A stretch of DNA of 64,000 nt from Acidovorax benzenivorans (GTDB lineage: Bacteria; Pseudomonadota; Gammaproteobacteria; Burkholderiales; Burkholderiaceae_C). Shown here one piece after another: positions 56,356-64,000 of this stretch. The stretch lies in contig NZ_JAPCKI010000003.1 in assembly GCF_028680575.1 (NCBI RefSeq), positions 1-64,000 of the forward strand, read 5' to 3'. Made by a program: the position numbers and the translations under genes. The notes under the pieces were generated by a model. It saw nothing but the letters and a program-made list of their open reading frames with translations, was not told where the DNA came from and ran no database searches. Position 1 is the stretch's first letter, and every line of letters begins with the position of its first letter.

Positions 56356-57711
56356 ATGGCAGCACGCGGTGCCTCCGCCCCTTCCCCGGCACACCCTTCC
56401 ACCCACCAGCCCCTGGCCGAGCGCCTGCGGCCCCGCACGTTGGGCGAGGTGATCGGCCAGCAGCATGTGCTGGGCCCGGGCATGCCGCTGCGGCTCGCGT
56501 TCGAATCGGGCCGCCCGCACAGCTGCATCCTCTGGGGCCCGCCGGGTGTGGGCAAGACCACCATCGCGCGGCTCATGGCCGATGCGTTCGATGCGCAGTT
56601 CATCAGCATCAGCGCGGTGCTGGGTGGGGTCAAAGACATCCGTGAGGCCGTAGAGCAGGCCCAGGCCGCGCGCGATGGGCTCATGCAGCAGCGCACCATC
56701 GTGTTTGTCGATGAAGTGCACCGCTTCAACAAGAGCCAGCAGGACGCCTTTTTGCCGCACGTCGAAAGCGGGCTGTTCACCTTCATTGGTGCCACTACCG
56801 AGAACCCGTCGTTTGAAGTCAACTCCGCGCTGCTGTCGCGTGCGGCGGTGTACGTGCTGCAGCCGCTGTCCGAGCAGGATCTGAAGCAGATTGTGGTCCT
56901 GGCGCAGGCAGAAGATGCCTTGCCCGCTATCGAAGATGTAGCGATAGACCGCCTGGTGGCCTACGCCGATGGCGATGCGCGCAGATTGCTCAACACGCTC
57001 GAAACCCTGGCCATGGCGGCTACGCAGGAGAAACTCGTCGAGATCACCGATGCCTGGCTGCTCAAGGTGCTCGGCGAGCGCATGCGCCGCTACGACAAAG
57101 GTGGCGAGCAGTTCTACGACACCATCAGCGCGCTGCACAAGTCGGTACGGGGCTCCGACCCCGACGCCGCGCTGTACTGGCTGGTGCGCATGCTCGACGG
57201 TGGCGCCGACCCGCGCTACATGGCGCGTCGGCTGGTGCGCATGGCTGCCGAGGATGTGGGCCTGGCCGACCCGCGAGCGCTGCGCCTGGCGTTGGATGCC
57301 AGCGAGGTGTACGAACGCTTGGGAAGCCCCGAAGGCGAGCTCGCCCTGGCTGAATGCGTGGTGTACCTGGCGGTAGCGCCCAAGTCCAACGCGGTCTACA
57401 AGGCCTACAACGCCGCGCGAGCCTGGGTCAAACAAGACGGCACGCGCCCGGTGCCCATGCATCTGCGCAATGCGCCCACCCGGCTCATGAAAGAGTTGGA
57501 CTATGGCAAGGGCTACCGCTACGCCCACGACGAGGAGGGCGGCTTTGCGGCGGGTGAGAACTACCTGCCCGAAGGCATGCCCGAGCCCGGCTTCTACCAG
57601 CCCGTGGAGCGCGGGCTGGAGATCAAGATTGCTCTGAAGCTGCGTGAGCTGCGCGAACGAAATGTCGCAGCCGCCACATCCAGCCCCCAAGGTTCAGATA
57701 CCCCCTCCTGA
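56356..57711 (+). CDS. Replication-associated recombination protein RarA (MgsA)
   Basis: The 451-residue AAA+ ATPase acts at stalled forks. Walker A is GPPGVGKTT near residue 59, Walker B IVFVDEVHRFNKSQQDAFLP near 115, and sensor ATTENPSFEVN near 140. The C-terminal tetramerisation domain contains DPDAALYWLVRMLDGGADPR. The order ftsK-lolA-rarA matches many proteobacteria. ATG 56356 follows 36 bases after a dispersed element. Confidence 0.95.
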   Translation: MAARGASAPSPAHPSTHQPLAERLRPRTLGEVIGQQHVLGPGMPLRLAFESGRPHSCILWGPPGVGKTTIARLMADAFDAQFISISAVLGGVKDIREAVEQAQAARDGLMQQRTIVFVDEVHRFNKSQQDAFLPHVESGLFTFIGATTENPSFEVNSALLSRAAVYVLQPLSEQDLKQIVVLAQAEDALPAIEDVAIDRLVAYADGDARRLLNTLETLAMAATQEKLVEITDAWLLKVLGERMRRYDKGGEQFYDTISALHKSVRGSDPDAALYWLVRMLDGGADPRYMARRLVRMAAEDVGLADPRALRLALDASEVYERLGSPEGELALAECVVYLAVAPKSNAVYKAYNAARAWVKQDGTRPVPMHLRNAPTRLMKELDYGKGYRYAHDEEGGFAAGENYLPEGMPEPGFYQPVERGLEIKIALKLRELRERNVAAATSSPQGSDTPS

Positions 57712-57914
57712 TCGGTGATTGGGGCAGGAGGGCAGGGTGGCCACGCATCTCCTGCGGCGGCCCCACCGCACTCTGCAGCCCGCTTTATGCCGATTCGGCA
57801 TGATCTCGGTAATAAGTTTGCACATCAATTATCTTGCGTGCATCAAGATTACTTATGCAGTGCGTGGCGCGCTGATGTGACCAAAACCCGAGGGAAAACC
57901 CCGCCCAGCTTGGA

Positions 57915-57943
57915 TTGGGGTGGTTGTGACTACTCGCTACAAT
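57915..57943 (+). promoter_or_regulatory. Sigma-70-like promoter of livHMGF
   Basis: TTGGGG and TACAAT are 17 bases apart, 126 bases upstream of livH. The predicted start (about 57950) falls at the edge of a terminator-like hairpin. The 200 bases before it (57712-57914) show no recognisable gene. Confidence 0.55.
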
Positions 57944-57952
57944 CCCGTCCAC

Positions 57953-57986
57953 AAACCCGCACAGCTGCATTCCTGGCGGGTTTTTT
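57953..57986 (+). terminator. Terminator-like hairpin in the livH leader, candidate attenuator
   Basis: AAACCCGC pairs with GCGGGTTT, extended by CAG/CTG past a bulged A, then TTT. It ends 83 bases before livH and just after the promoter's -10 box, so it may end most transcripts early or stabilise the 5' end. I found no leucine-rich leader peptide between it and the promoter. Confidence 0.65.
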
Positions 57987-58068
57987 GCTAGATGGCAGTC
58001 GGGCCCACAAGGCTGTACCGATTTCGGTGCCAAAGCGGTGGGTACGTCACAAACGAAGGACTTCTCTT

Positions 58069-58998
58069 ATGGACATTTTGCTGCAGCAGATCATCAACGG
58101 TCTGGTACTCGGCAGCATGTACGCCTTGATAGCCTTGGGCTACACGATGGTGTACGGCATTATTCAACTGATCAATTTTGCGCACGGTGAGGTGCTCATG
58201 ATTGGCGCGCTGACCAGTTGGAGTTGTATAGGAATGATGCAGGAGGCCATGCCCGGTGCGCCTGGCTGGGTCATCTTGCTGCTGGCCACGCTGATCGCCT
58301 GCGTGGTGGCTGCCACGCTCAATTTTGTGATCGAAAAAGTGGCCTACAAGCCACTGCGCACCAGCCCCCGTCTGGCCCCCCTGATCACCGCCATCGGCAT
58401 GTCGATCCTGCTGCAGACGCTGGCCATGATCATCTGGAAGCCCAACTACAAGCCGTACCCCACGTTGCTGCCCAGCACGCCGTTCCAGGTGGGTGGTGCG
58501 TACATCACGCCCACGCAGATCCTGATCCTGGGTGTGACGGCGGTGGCCCTGGCCTCGCTGGTCTATCTGGTCAACCACACCAACCTGGGCCGCGCCATGC
58601 GTGCCACGGCTGAGAACCCCCGCGTGGCATCCCTGATGGGCGTGAAGCCCGACATGGTGATCTCGGCCACCTTCATCATCGGCGCCATCCTGGCGGCCAT
58701 CGCCGGCATCATGTATGCGTCCAACTACGGCACGGCGCAGCACACCATGGGCTTCCTGCCCGGGCTCAAGGCCTTCACGGCGGCGGTGTTCGGCGGCATC
58801 GGCAATCTGGCCGGCGCGGTGGTGGGCGGCATTTTGCTGGGCCTCATCGAAGCCATCGGCTCGGGCTACATCGGCACGCTCACGGGCGGCTTGCTGGGCA
58901 GCCACTACACCGACATCTTTGCGTTCATCGTGCTCATCATCATCCTGACGCTGCGCCCCTCGGGCCTGCTGGGTGAGCGTGTGGCTGATCGCGCCTGA
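58069..58998 (+). CDS. Branched-chain amino acid ABC transporter permease LivH
   Basis: The 309-residue membrane protein is the first permease of the high-affinity leucine/isoleucine/valine importer. It has about eight helices and LivH features: QIINGLVLGSMYALIALGYT, YGIIQLINFAHGEV, and AVFGGIGNLAGAVVGGILLG, the permease loop that contacts the ATPase. GAAGGA precedes ATG 58069. livM starts 13 bases after the stop. No livK binding-protein gene is adjacent. Confidence 0.94.
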   Translation: MDILLQQIINGLVLGSMYALIALGYTMVYGIIQLINFAHGEVLMIGALTSWSCIGMMQEAMPGAPGWVILLLATLIACVVAATLNFVIEKVAYKPLRTSPRLAPLITAIGMSILLQTLAMIIWKPNYKPYPTLLPSTPFQVGGAYITPTQILILGVTAVALASLVYLVNHTNLGRAMRATAENPRVASLMGVKPDMVISATFIIGAILAAIAGIMYASNYGTAQHTMGFLPGLKAFTAAVFGGIGNLAGAVVGGILLGLIEAIGSGYIGTLTGGLLGSHYTDIFAFIVLIIILTLRPSGLLGERVADRA

Positions 58999-59011
58999 GG
59001 AGCCACACACC

Positions 59012-60088
59012 ATGAAGAACACCAAAACCAACTGGATCATCGGCGCCGTCGCGCTGCTGGTGCTGCCGCTGATCCTGCAATCCTTCGGCAACGCCTGGGT
59101 GCGTATCGCCGACCTGGCCCTGCTGTACGTGCTGCTGGCACTGGGCCTGAACATCGTGGTGGGCTACGCCGGCCTGCTGGACCTGGGCTACGTGGCGTTC
59201 TACGCCGTGGGTGCCTATCTGTTTGCCTTGATGGCTTCGCCGCACCTTGCGGACAACTTTGCGGCGTTTGCCGCCATGTTCCCCAACGGGCTGCACACCT
59301 CGCTGTGGATCGTGATACCGGTGGCGGCGTTGTTAGCGGCGTTCTTTGGCGCCATGCTGGGGGCGCCCACGCTCAAGTTGCGCGGTGACTACCTGGCCAT
59401 CGTGACGCTGGGCTTCGGCGAAATCATCCGCATCTTCCTGAACAACCTGGACCACCCCGTCAACCTGACCAACGGCCCCAAGGGCCTGGGCCAGATCGAT
59501 TCGGTCAAGATCTTTGGCCTGGACCTGGGCAAGCGACTGGAGGTGTTCGGTTTCGACATCAACTCCGTCACGCTGTACTACTACCTGTTCATGATCCTGG
59601 TGGTGGTGTCCATCGTCATCTGCTACCGCCTGCAGGATTCGCGCATCGGCCGTGCCTGGATGGCCATCCGCGAAGACGAAATTGCTGCCAAGGCGATGGG
59701 TATCAACACCCGCAACATGAAGCTGCTGGCCTTCGGCATGGGTGCTTCGTTCGGCGGCGTGTCGGGCGCCATGTTCGGTGCGTTCCAGGGCTTTGTGTCG
59801 CCCGAGTCGTTCAGCCTGATGGAGTCGGTCATGATCGTCGCCATGGTGGTGCTGGGTGGTATCGGCCACATCCCCGGCGTGATCCTGGGGGCCGTGCTGC
59901 TGTCGGCCTTGCCCGAAGTGCTGCGCTATGTGGCGGGCCCGCTGCAGGCCATGACGGACGGCCGTCTGGACTCCGCCATCCTGCGCCAGCTGCTGATCGC
60001 GCTGGCCATGATCATCATCATGCTGATGCGTCCCCGTGGTCTGTGGCCTGCGCCCGACCATGGCAAGAGCCTCACGCAGAAGACCTGA
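59012..60088 (+). CDS. Branched-chain amino acid ABC transporter permease LivM
   Basis: The 358-residue permease partners LivH. It has LNIVVGYAGLLDLGYVAFYA near residue 47, GAPTLKLRGDYLAIVTLGFG near 123, and MVVLGGIGHIPGVILGAVLL near 288 for ATPase contact. GAGGAG lies about nine bases before ATG 59012. livG follows 20 bases later. Confidence 0.95.
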   Translation: MKNTKTNWIIGAVALLVLPLILQSFGNAWVRIADLALLYVLLALGLNIVVGYAGLLDLGYVAFYAVGAYLFALMASPHLADNFAAFAAMFPNGLHTSLWIVIPVAALLAAFFGAMLGAPTLKLRGDYLAIVTLGFGEIIRIFLNNLDHPVNLTNGPKGLGQIDSVKIFGLDLGKRLEVFGFDINSVTLYYYLFMILVVVSIVICYRLQDSRIGRAWMAIREDEIAAKAMGINTRNMKLLAFGMGASFGGVSGAMFGAFQGFVSPESFSLMESVMIVAMVVLGGIGHIPGVILGAVLLSALPEVLRYVAGPLQAMTDGRLDSAILRQLLIALAMIIIMLMRPRGLWPAPDHGKSLTQKT

Positions 60089-60108
60089 ACACCGCAGAAA
60101 GTTAGAAC

Positions 60109-60903
60109 ATGGCAGAGAACATTCAGAAATCAGCCAGCGACGTGGTGCTGCGGGTTGCCGGCATTTCCAAGCGCTTTGGCGGCTTGCAAGCCCTCTCCGA
60201 CGTGGGCATCACCATTGAGCGAGGCCAGGTGTATGGCCTGATCGGCCCCAACGGCGCGGGCAAGACCACGTTCTTCAACGTGATCACCGGCCTGTACACG
60301 CCTGACAGCGGCACCTTCGAACTGGCGGGCAAGCCCTACGAGCCCACCGCCGTGCACGAAGTGGCCAAGGCGGGCATTGCGCGCACCTTCCAGAACATCC
60401 GCCTGTTTGCAGAAATGACGGCGCTGGAGAACGTGATGGTGGGCCGCCACATCCGTACCAAGTCCGGCCTGCTGGGCGCGGTGCTGCGCACCAAGGGCTT
60501 CAAGGAAGAAGAACTGGCCATCGCCAAGCGCGCGCAAGAGTTGCTTGACTATGTTGGCATTGGCAAGTTTGCCGACTACAAGGCGCGTACTCTCTCCTAC
60601 GGCGACCAACGCCGCCTGGAGATCGCCCGCGCCCTGGCCACCGACCCGCAACTGATTGCGCTGGACGAGCCCGCCGCTGGCATGAATGCCACCGAGAAGG
60701 TGCTGCTGCGCGAGCTGATCGATCGCATCCGCAACGACAACCGCACCATCTTGCTCATCGAGCATGACGTGAAGCTGGTGATGGGCCTGTGCGACCGCGT
60801 GACGGTGCTCGATTACGGCAAGCAGATCGCCGAAGGCACGCCTGCCACCGTGCAGAAGAACGAAAAAGTGATTGAGGCCTATCTGGGCACCGGAGGACAT
60901 TGA
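60109..60903 (+). CDS. Branched-chain amino acid ABC transporter ATPase LivG
   Basis: The 264-residue ATPase has Walker A GPNGAGKTT near residue 45, the LivG-type Q-loop (FQNIRLFAEMTALENVMVG), the signature LSYGDQRRLEIARALA near 166, and Walker B LIALDEPAAGMN near 183, where NATE replaces the common tail. The extra insertion after the Q-loop is usual for LivG. livF starts three bases after its stop. Confidence 0.95.
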   Translation: MAENIQKSASDVVLRVAGISKRFGGLQALSDVGITIERGQVYGLIGPNGAGKTTFFNVITGLYTPDSGTFELAGKPYEPTAVHEVAKAGIARTFQNIRLFAEMTALENVMVGRHIRTKSGLLGAVLRTKGFKEEELAIAKRAQELLDYVGIGKFADYKARTLSYGDQRRLEIARALATDPQLIALDEPAAGMNATEKVLLRELIDRIRNDNRTILLIEHDVKLVMGLCDRVTVLDYGKQIAEGTPATVQKNEKVIEAYLGTGGH

Positions 60904-60905
60904 GA

Positions 60906-61634
60906 ATGGCCGAAAAATCCAACAAGGTACTGCTGCAGGTCAAGGGCCTGAAGGTGGCCTACGGCGGTATCCAGGCCGTGAAGGGCGTGGACTTTGAAGT
61001 GCGCGAAGGCGAACTGGTCTCGCTGATCGGCTCCAACGGTGCTGGCAAAACCACCACCATGAAGGCCATCACCGGCACGCTGGCCATGAACGATGGCGAC
61101 ATCGAGTATTTGGGCGAGAGCATCAAGGGCAAGGGCGCTTGGGACCTGGTGAAAAAGGGCTTGGTGATGGTGCCGGAAGGCCGTGGCGTGTTCGCACGCA
61201 TGACCATCACCGAGAACCTGCAGATGGGTGCCTACACGCGTCGCGACAAGGCAGGCATCCTGGCTGACATCGAGAAGATGTTCACCATCTTCCCGCGCCT
61301 GCGCGAGCGCAAGGACCAACTGGCCGGCACCATGTCCGGTGGCGAACAGCAGATGCTGGCCATGGGCCGCGCACTGATGAGCCAGCCCAAGGTGCTGCTG
61401 CTGGACGAGCCCTCCATGGGCCTGTCCCCCATCATGGTGGACAAGATCTTTGAGGTGGTGCGCGACGTGTACGCGTTGGGCGTGACCATTGTGCTGGTGG
61501 AGCAGAACGCCAGCCGCGCGCTGGCGATTGCCGACCGCGGCTACGTGATGGAGTCCGGCCTGATCACCATGTCGGGCCCTGGCCAGCAACTGCTCAACGA
61601 CCCCAAGGTGCGCGCAGCCTACTTGGGCGAATAA
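60906..61634 (+). CDS. Branched-chain amino acid ABC transporter ATPase LivF
   Basis: The 242-residue ATPase has Walker A GSNGAGKTTT near 43, the Q-loop region VPEGRGVFARMTITENL, the signature MSGGEQQMLAMGRAL near 142, and Walker B LLLDEPSMGLSPIMV. GGAGG lies about nine bases before ATG 60906; it overlaps the livG end. It ends the livHMGF operon before the terminator at 61683. Confidence 0.95.
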   Translation: MAEKSNKVLLQVKGLKVAYGGIQAVKGVDFEVREGELVSLIGSNGAGKTTTMKAITGTLAMNDGDIEYLGESIKGKGAWDLVKKGLVMVPEGRGVFARMTITENLQMGAYTRRDKAGILADIEKMFTIFPRLRERKDQLAGTMSGGEQQMLAMGRALMSQPKVLLLDEPSMGLSPIMVDKIFEVVRDVYALGVTIVLVEQNASRALAIADRGYVMESGLITMSGPGQQLLNDPKVRAAYLGE

Positions 61635-61682
61635 GCGGCTGCAAGCCTGCGCACCGCTTGTGTGGTGCCGCTGCTTTCCAAC

Positions 61683-61710
61683 AAGGCACTCCCTCGGGAG
61701 TGCCTTTTTT
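61683..61710 (+). terminator. Intrinsic terminator after livF
   Basis: AAGGCACTCCC pairs with GGGAGTGCCTT across two bases, then TTTT. It lies 48 bases after the livF stop. Confidence 0.92.
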
Positions 61711-61742
61711 ATGCCTGGTGATGACGTTGGTGATGTAGTGAA

Positions 61743-61800
61743 TTGCTATTGAAAGTATAGCTATCAAGGCATGTCATACCGGCGCAAGTGGTCGATTTTG
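61743..61800 (+). repeat. Dispersed palindromic element
   Basis: TTGCTATTGAAAGTATAGCT, then an ATCAAGGCATGTC centre with GGCGCA and a GGTCGATTTTG tail fit the family. It lies in the gap between the liv terminator and the DUF486 gene. Confidence 0.8.
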
Positions 61801-61854
61801 TTCATAATCGGCCGCTTTGTTCATCCACCCACCCATCCAGACTGTCGCCCGACC

Positions 61855-62217
61855 ATGAACGCGCTTCAATCCCTGCCCATCTCGTTGCAAACGGTGTTGC
61901 TGCTCACGGCCAGCAATATCTTCATGACCTTTGCCTGGTATGGCCACCTGAAAAATCTGGCGTCCTCGCCGTGGTACGTCGCCGCCCTCGTCAGTTGGGG
62001 CATCGCCCTGTTTGAATACCTGTTGCAGGTGCCAGCCAATCGCATCGGCTTCACCCAGTTCAACGTGGGCCAGCTCAAGATCATGCAAGAGGTCATCACG
62101 CTGGGCGTATTTGTGCCGTTCGCCGTGTTCTACATGGGCCAACCCCTGAAATGGGACTACCTCTGGGCCGGGCTCTGCCTGGTGGGCGCGGTGTATTTCA
62201 TCTTCCGGGGCGCTTGA
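61855..62217 (+). CDS. DUF486 family small membrane protein
   Basis: The 120-residue protein has four hydrophobic helices (about 9-25, 38-55, 76-95 and 100-118) and the DUF486 pattern: FMTFAWYGHLKNL, VPANRIG, QLKIMQEVITLGVFVPFAV, and a final FRGA. It resembles the small DMT-like transporters. The function is unknown. The start at 61855 gives the family length; the frame upstream runs into the dispersed element. Confidence 0.87.
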   Translation: MNALQSLPISLQTVLLLTASNIFMTFAWYGHLKNLASSPWYVAALVSWGIALFEYLLQVPANRIGFTQFNVGQLKIMQEVITLGVFVPFAVFYMGQPLKWDYLWAGLCLVGAVYFIFRGA

Positions 62218-62341
62218 GGCGTGAACGTCTGAACGGCCAGCGCCCCGCCGCGCCGCCGCCCATGGCCCCGTGCGCATGACTGCATGAGGCAGCGGCATCA
62301 GTCCCTGCTGGGCGCACGGTTAAACTCGCCGGGTCACGAAA

Positions 62342-62359
62342 GCGTCATGGTTTTGTCAT
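62342..62359 (+). promoter_or_regulatory. Pho-box-like sequence upstream of DUF47-PiT
   Basis: GCGTCAT, GGTT and TTGTCAT are two 7-base repeats with a four-base spacer, matching the PhoB box (CTGTCAT repeats) at five and six of seven bases. It lies 45 bases before the DUF47 ATG on the coding strand. Confidence 0.5.
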
Positions 62360-62403
62360 GGCGCGGCCTTTTCTCACCATTCGTTCCCGATCCAGGAGTC
62401 TCC

Positions 62404-63051
62404 ATGCTGTTTGCCAAGCTGTTGCCACGCGAAGGCAATTTTTTCGAAATGTTCAACCAGCATGCGGACCGCATCGTCGAGGCGGCCCGGGCCTTCTCGC
62501 AACTGGTGGCCAACTATAGCGATCCGCACCTGCGCGACAAATACAACCAGGACGTGGACAACGCTGAGCGTGCCGCTGACCGGGTGACGCACGAGGTGAA
62601 CAAGGCCATCCACAAGACCTTCATCACCCCCATCGACCGCGAGCAGATCCATGCACTGATCAACACCATGGACGACGTGGCCGACCTGATCCAGGACTCG
62701 GCCGAGACCATGGCGCTGTACGACGTGCGCCACATGACGGAGGAGATCACCCGCCTCACGGACCTGAGCCTCAAGTGCTGCGAGCGCCTGCGCGATGCCG
62801 TCAAGCTGCTCGACAAGATCGCCGACCCTGCTGTGGCCGAGGCCGCACTCAAGACCTGCGAAGAGATCGACAAGCTCGAATCCGACGCCGACCGCGTGAT
62901 GCGCAGCGCCATGAGCAAGCTGTTCCGCGAGGAGCCCGATGTGCGCGAAGTGATCAAGCTCAAGGCCATCTACGAGTTGCTGGAGACGATCACCGACAAG
63001 TGCGAGGACGTGGCCAACTGCATCGAGGGCATCGTCCTCGAGAACTCCTGA
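62404..63051 (+). CDS. DUF47 (PhoU-like) protein, partner of the PiT transporter
   Basis: The 215-residue protein is all-helical and PhoU-like: FFEMFNQHADRIVEAARAFS, AERAADRVTHEVNKAIHKTF, then ALINTMDDVADLIQDSAET. DUF47 proteins pair with PiT phosphate transporters and are thought to regulate them. The start MLFAKLLPREGNFF at 62404 fits. The PiT gene starts 19 bases after the stop. Confidence 0.92.
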   Translation: MLFAKLLPREGNFFEMFNQHADRIVEAARAFSQLVANYSDPHLRDKYNQDVDNAERAADRVTHEVNKAIHKTFITPIDREQIHALINTMDDVADLIQDSAETMALYDVRHMTEEITRLTDLSLKCCERLRDAVKLLDKIADPAVAEAALKTCEEIDKLESDADRVMRSAMSKLFREEPDVREVIKLKAIYELLETITDKCEDVANCIEGIVLENS

Positions 63052-63070
63052 TCCGCGCAGGCTGACCAGT

Positions 63071-64000
63071 ATGGAAACCGTACAGACGGCCCTCTGGGTT
63101 GTGGTTCTGCTTGTGGCCCTGGCAATCCTGTTCGACTTCATGAACGGGTTCCACGACGCGGCCAATTCGATCGCCACGGTGGTCTCCACCGGCGTGCTCA
63201 AGCCCGCGCAGGCGGTGCTGTTTGCCGCCTTCTTCAACTTTGTCGCGATCTTCGTCTTTCACCTGAGTGTGGCGGCAACGGTGGGCAAGGGCATCGTGCA
63301 GCCCGGCATTGTGGACACGCACGTGGTGTTTGGCGCCCTTGTGGGCGCGATCACCTGGAACGTGATCACCTGGTACTACGGCATCCCCAGCAGCTCTTCG
63401 CATGCGCTCATCGGCGGCATCGTGGGGGCCGTGATTGCCAAGGCCGGCTCGGGCGCGTTGATCTCGGCGGGCATTCTCAAGACCGTGGCGTTCATCTTTG
63501 TCTCTCCGCTGCTGGGATTTACGCTGGGCTCGCTCATGATGGTGGCCGTGGCATGGATCTTCCGGCGCACGCGCCCGAGCAAGGTGGACAAATGGTTCCG
63601 CCGGTTGCAGTTGGTGTCTGCTGGCGCCTACAGCCTGGGTCACGGCGGCAACGATGCGCAAAAGACCATCGGCATCATCTGGCTGCTGCTGATTGCCACG
63701 GGGTATTCGTCGGCGTCTGACGCCTCGCCCCCCGTCTGGGCCATCATCAGCTGCTACGTGGCCATTGGCCTGGGCACCATGTTTGGCGGCTGGCGCATCG
63801 TGAAGACCATGGGCCAGAAGATCACCAAGCTCAAGCCCGTGGGCGGCTTCTGTGCCGAAACGGGCGGGGCGCTGACCTTGTTCCTGGCCACCACGCTGGG
63901 AATTCCGGTGTCCACCACGCACACCATCACGGGCGCCATCGTCGGTGTGGGCTCCACCCAGCGCGCCAGCGCCGTGCGCTGGGGTGTGGCGGGCAACATC
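63071..64000 (+). CDS. PiT-family inorganic phosphate transporter, cut by the window end
   Basis: At least 310 residues, running off the right edge. It has the PiT signature FDFMNGFHDAANSIATVV near residue 20 and its repeat SLGHGGNDAQKTIGII near 193, with ten or more helices. PiT transporters import phosphate with protons or metal ions. The start ATG 63071 follows the DUF47 gene by 19 bases. The last visible codons (RWGVAGNI) are part of a helix, and no stop is seen. Confidence 0.93.
   Translation, partial: METVQTALWVVVLLVALAILFDFMNGFHDAANSIATVVSTGVLKPAQAVLFAAFFNFVAIFVFHLSVAATVGKGIVQPGIVDTHVVFGALVGAITWNVITWYYGIPSSSSHALIGGIVGAVIAKAGSGALISAGILKTVAFIFVSPLLGFTLGSLMMVAVAWIFRRTRPSKVDKWFRRLQLVSAGAYSLGHGGNDAQKTIGIIWLLLIATGYSSASDASPPVWAIISCYVAIGLGTMFGGWRIVKTMGQKITKLKPVGGFCAETGGALTLFLATTLGIPVSTTHTITGAIVGVGSTQRASAVRWGVAGNI

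Noticed and set aside
56921-56960. GCTATCGAAG...GTAGCGATAG inside rarA as another palindromic element
   Set aside because: Only a short arm-like match is present without the centre or GGCC tail, and the codons fit the RarA fold.

Overview
The window is high-GC chromosomal DNA. Gene content and order point to a betaproteobacterium of the Comamonadaceae, close to Acidovorax. The evidence is a ribF-ileS-lspA block, a heteromeric pimeloyl-CoA-type acyl-CoA dehydrogenase pair, TctAB without its binding protein, DUF3422, DUF2917-like and DUF486 genes, and a short dispersed palindromic element. The genus is inferred from protein character and memory, not from a database search. I see no tRNA, rRNA, CRISPR array, prophage or complete insertion sequence.

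Layout. 1-660 is non-coding and full of nested inverted repeats. 661-4808 (minus) carries a membrane serine protease, a MoxR ATPase, a DUF58 protein and a BatA-like VWA protein. 4948-9137 (plus) carries TatD, a deoxyinosine glycosylase-like protein, a spermidine-synthase-like protein and an orphan GspE ATPase. 9336-13858 has TctB, TctA, DUF3422 and a DMT exporter. 13931-15604 (minus) has an M48 peptidase and an SH3 protein. 15669-20449 has an SDR enzyme and a TRAP-type binding protein coupled to a GGDEF/EAL protein. 20550-25067 has a DMT exporter, a quinone reductase, a Nudix protein and an orphan flagellin behind a sigma-28 promoter. 25151-28900 has LysR, a bile-acid-type symporter and a Na/Pi cotransporter. 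29133-33675 is the lspA-ileS-ribF operon. 33844-39975 has an HNH nuclease, a MITE-like element, a lipoprotein hydrolase, the acyl-CoA dehydrogenase pair, YceH and PurN. 40247-43336 is a six-EF-hand protein divergent from a two-component system. 43340-50541 has DUF1653, an M48 peptidase, an RNA methyltransferase, a fatty acid desaturase, a DUF2917-like protein and a MocR-type regulator. 50635-53048 has L33, L28, thioredoxin reductase and a Crp-type regulator. 53248-57711 is ftsK-lolA-rarA. 58069-61634 is livHMGF. 61855-64000 has DUF486, a DUF47 protein and a PiT phosphate transporter cut by the window end.

How it fits together. Most genes are housekeeping or transport. Both phosphate-transport loci have Pho-box-like sequences upstream. 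The TRAP-type binding protein has no permease and shares an ATGA overlap with a membrane c-di-GMP enzyme, which suggests ligand sensing. The most striking feature is a family of about twelve copies of a ~60 bp palindromic element. Most copies are intergenic, but four lie inside reading frames (SDR enzyme, Nudix protein, acyl-CoA dehydrogenase small subunit and the LolA signal peptide). These are translated as about 20 extra or substituted residues, reminiscent of the Rickettsia palindromic elements.
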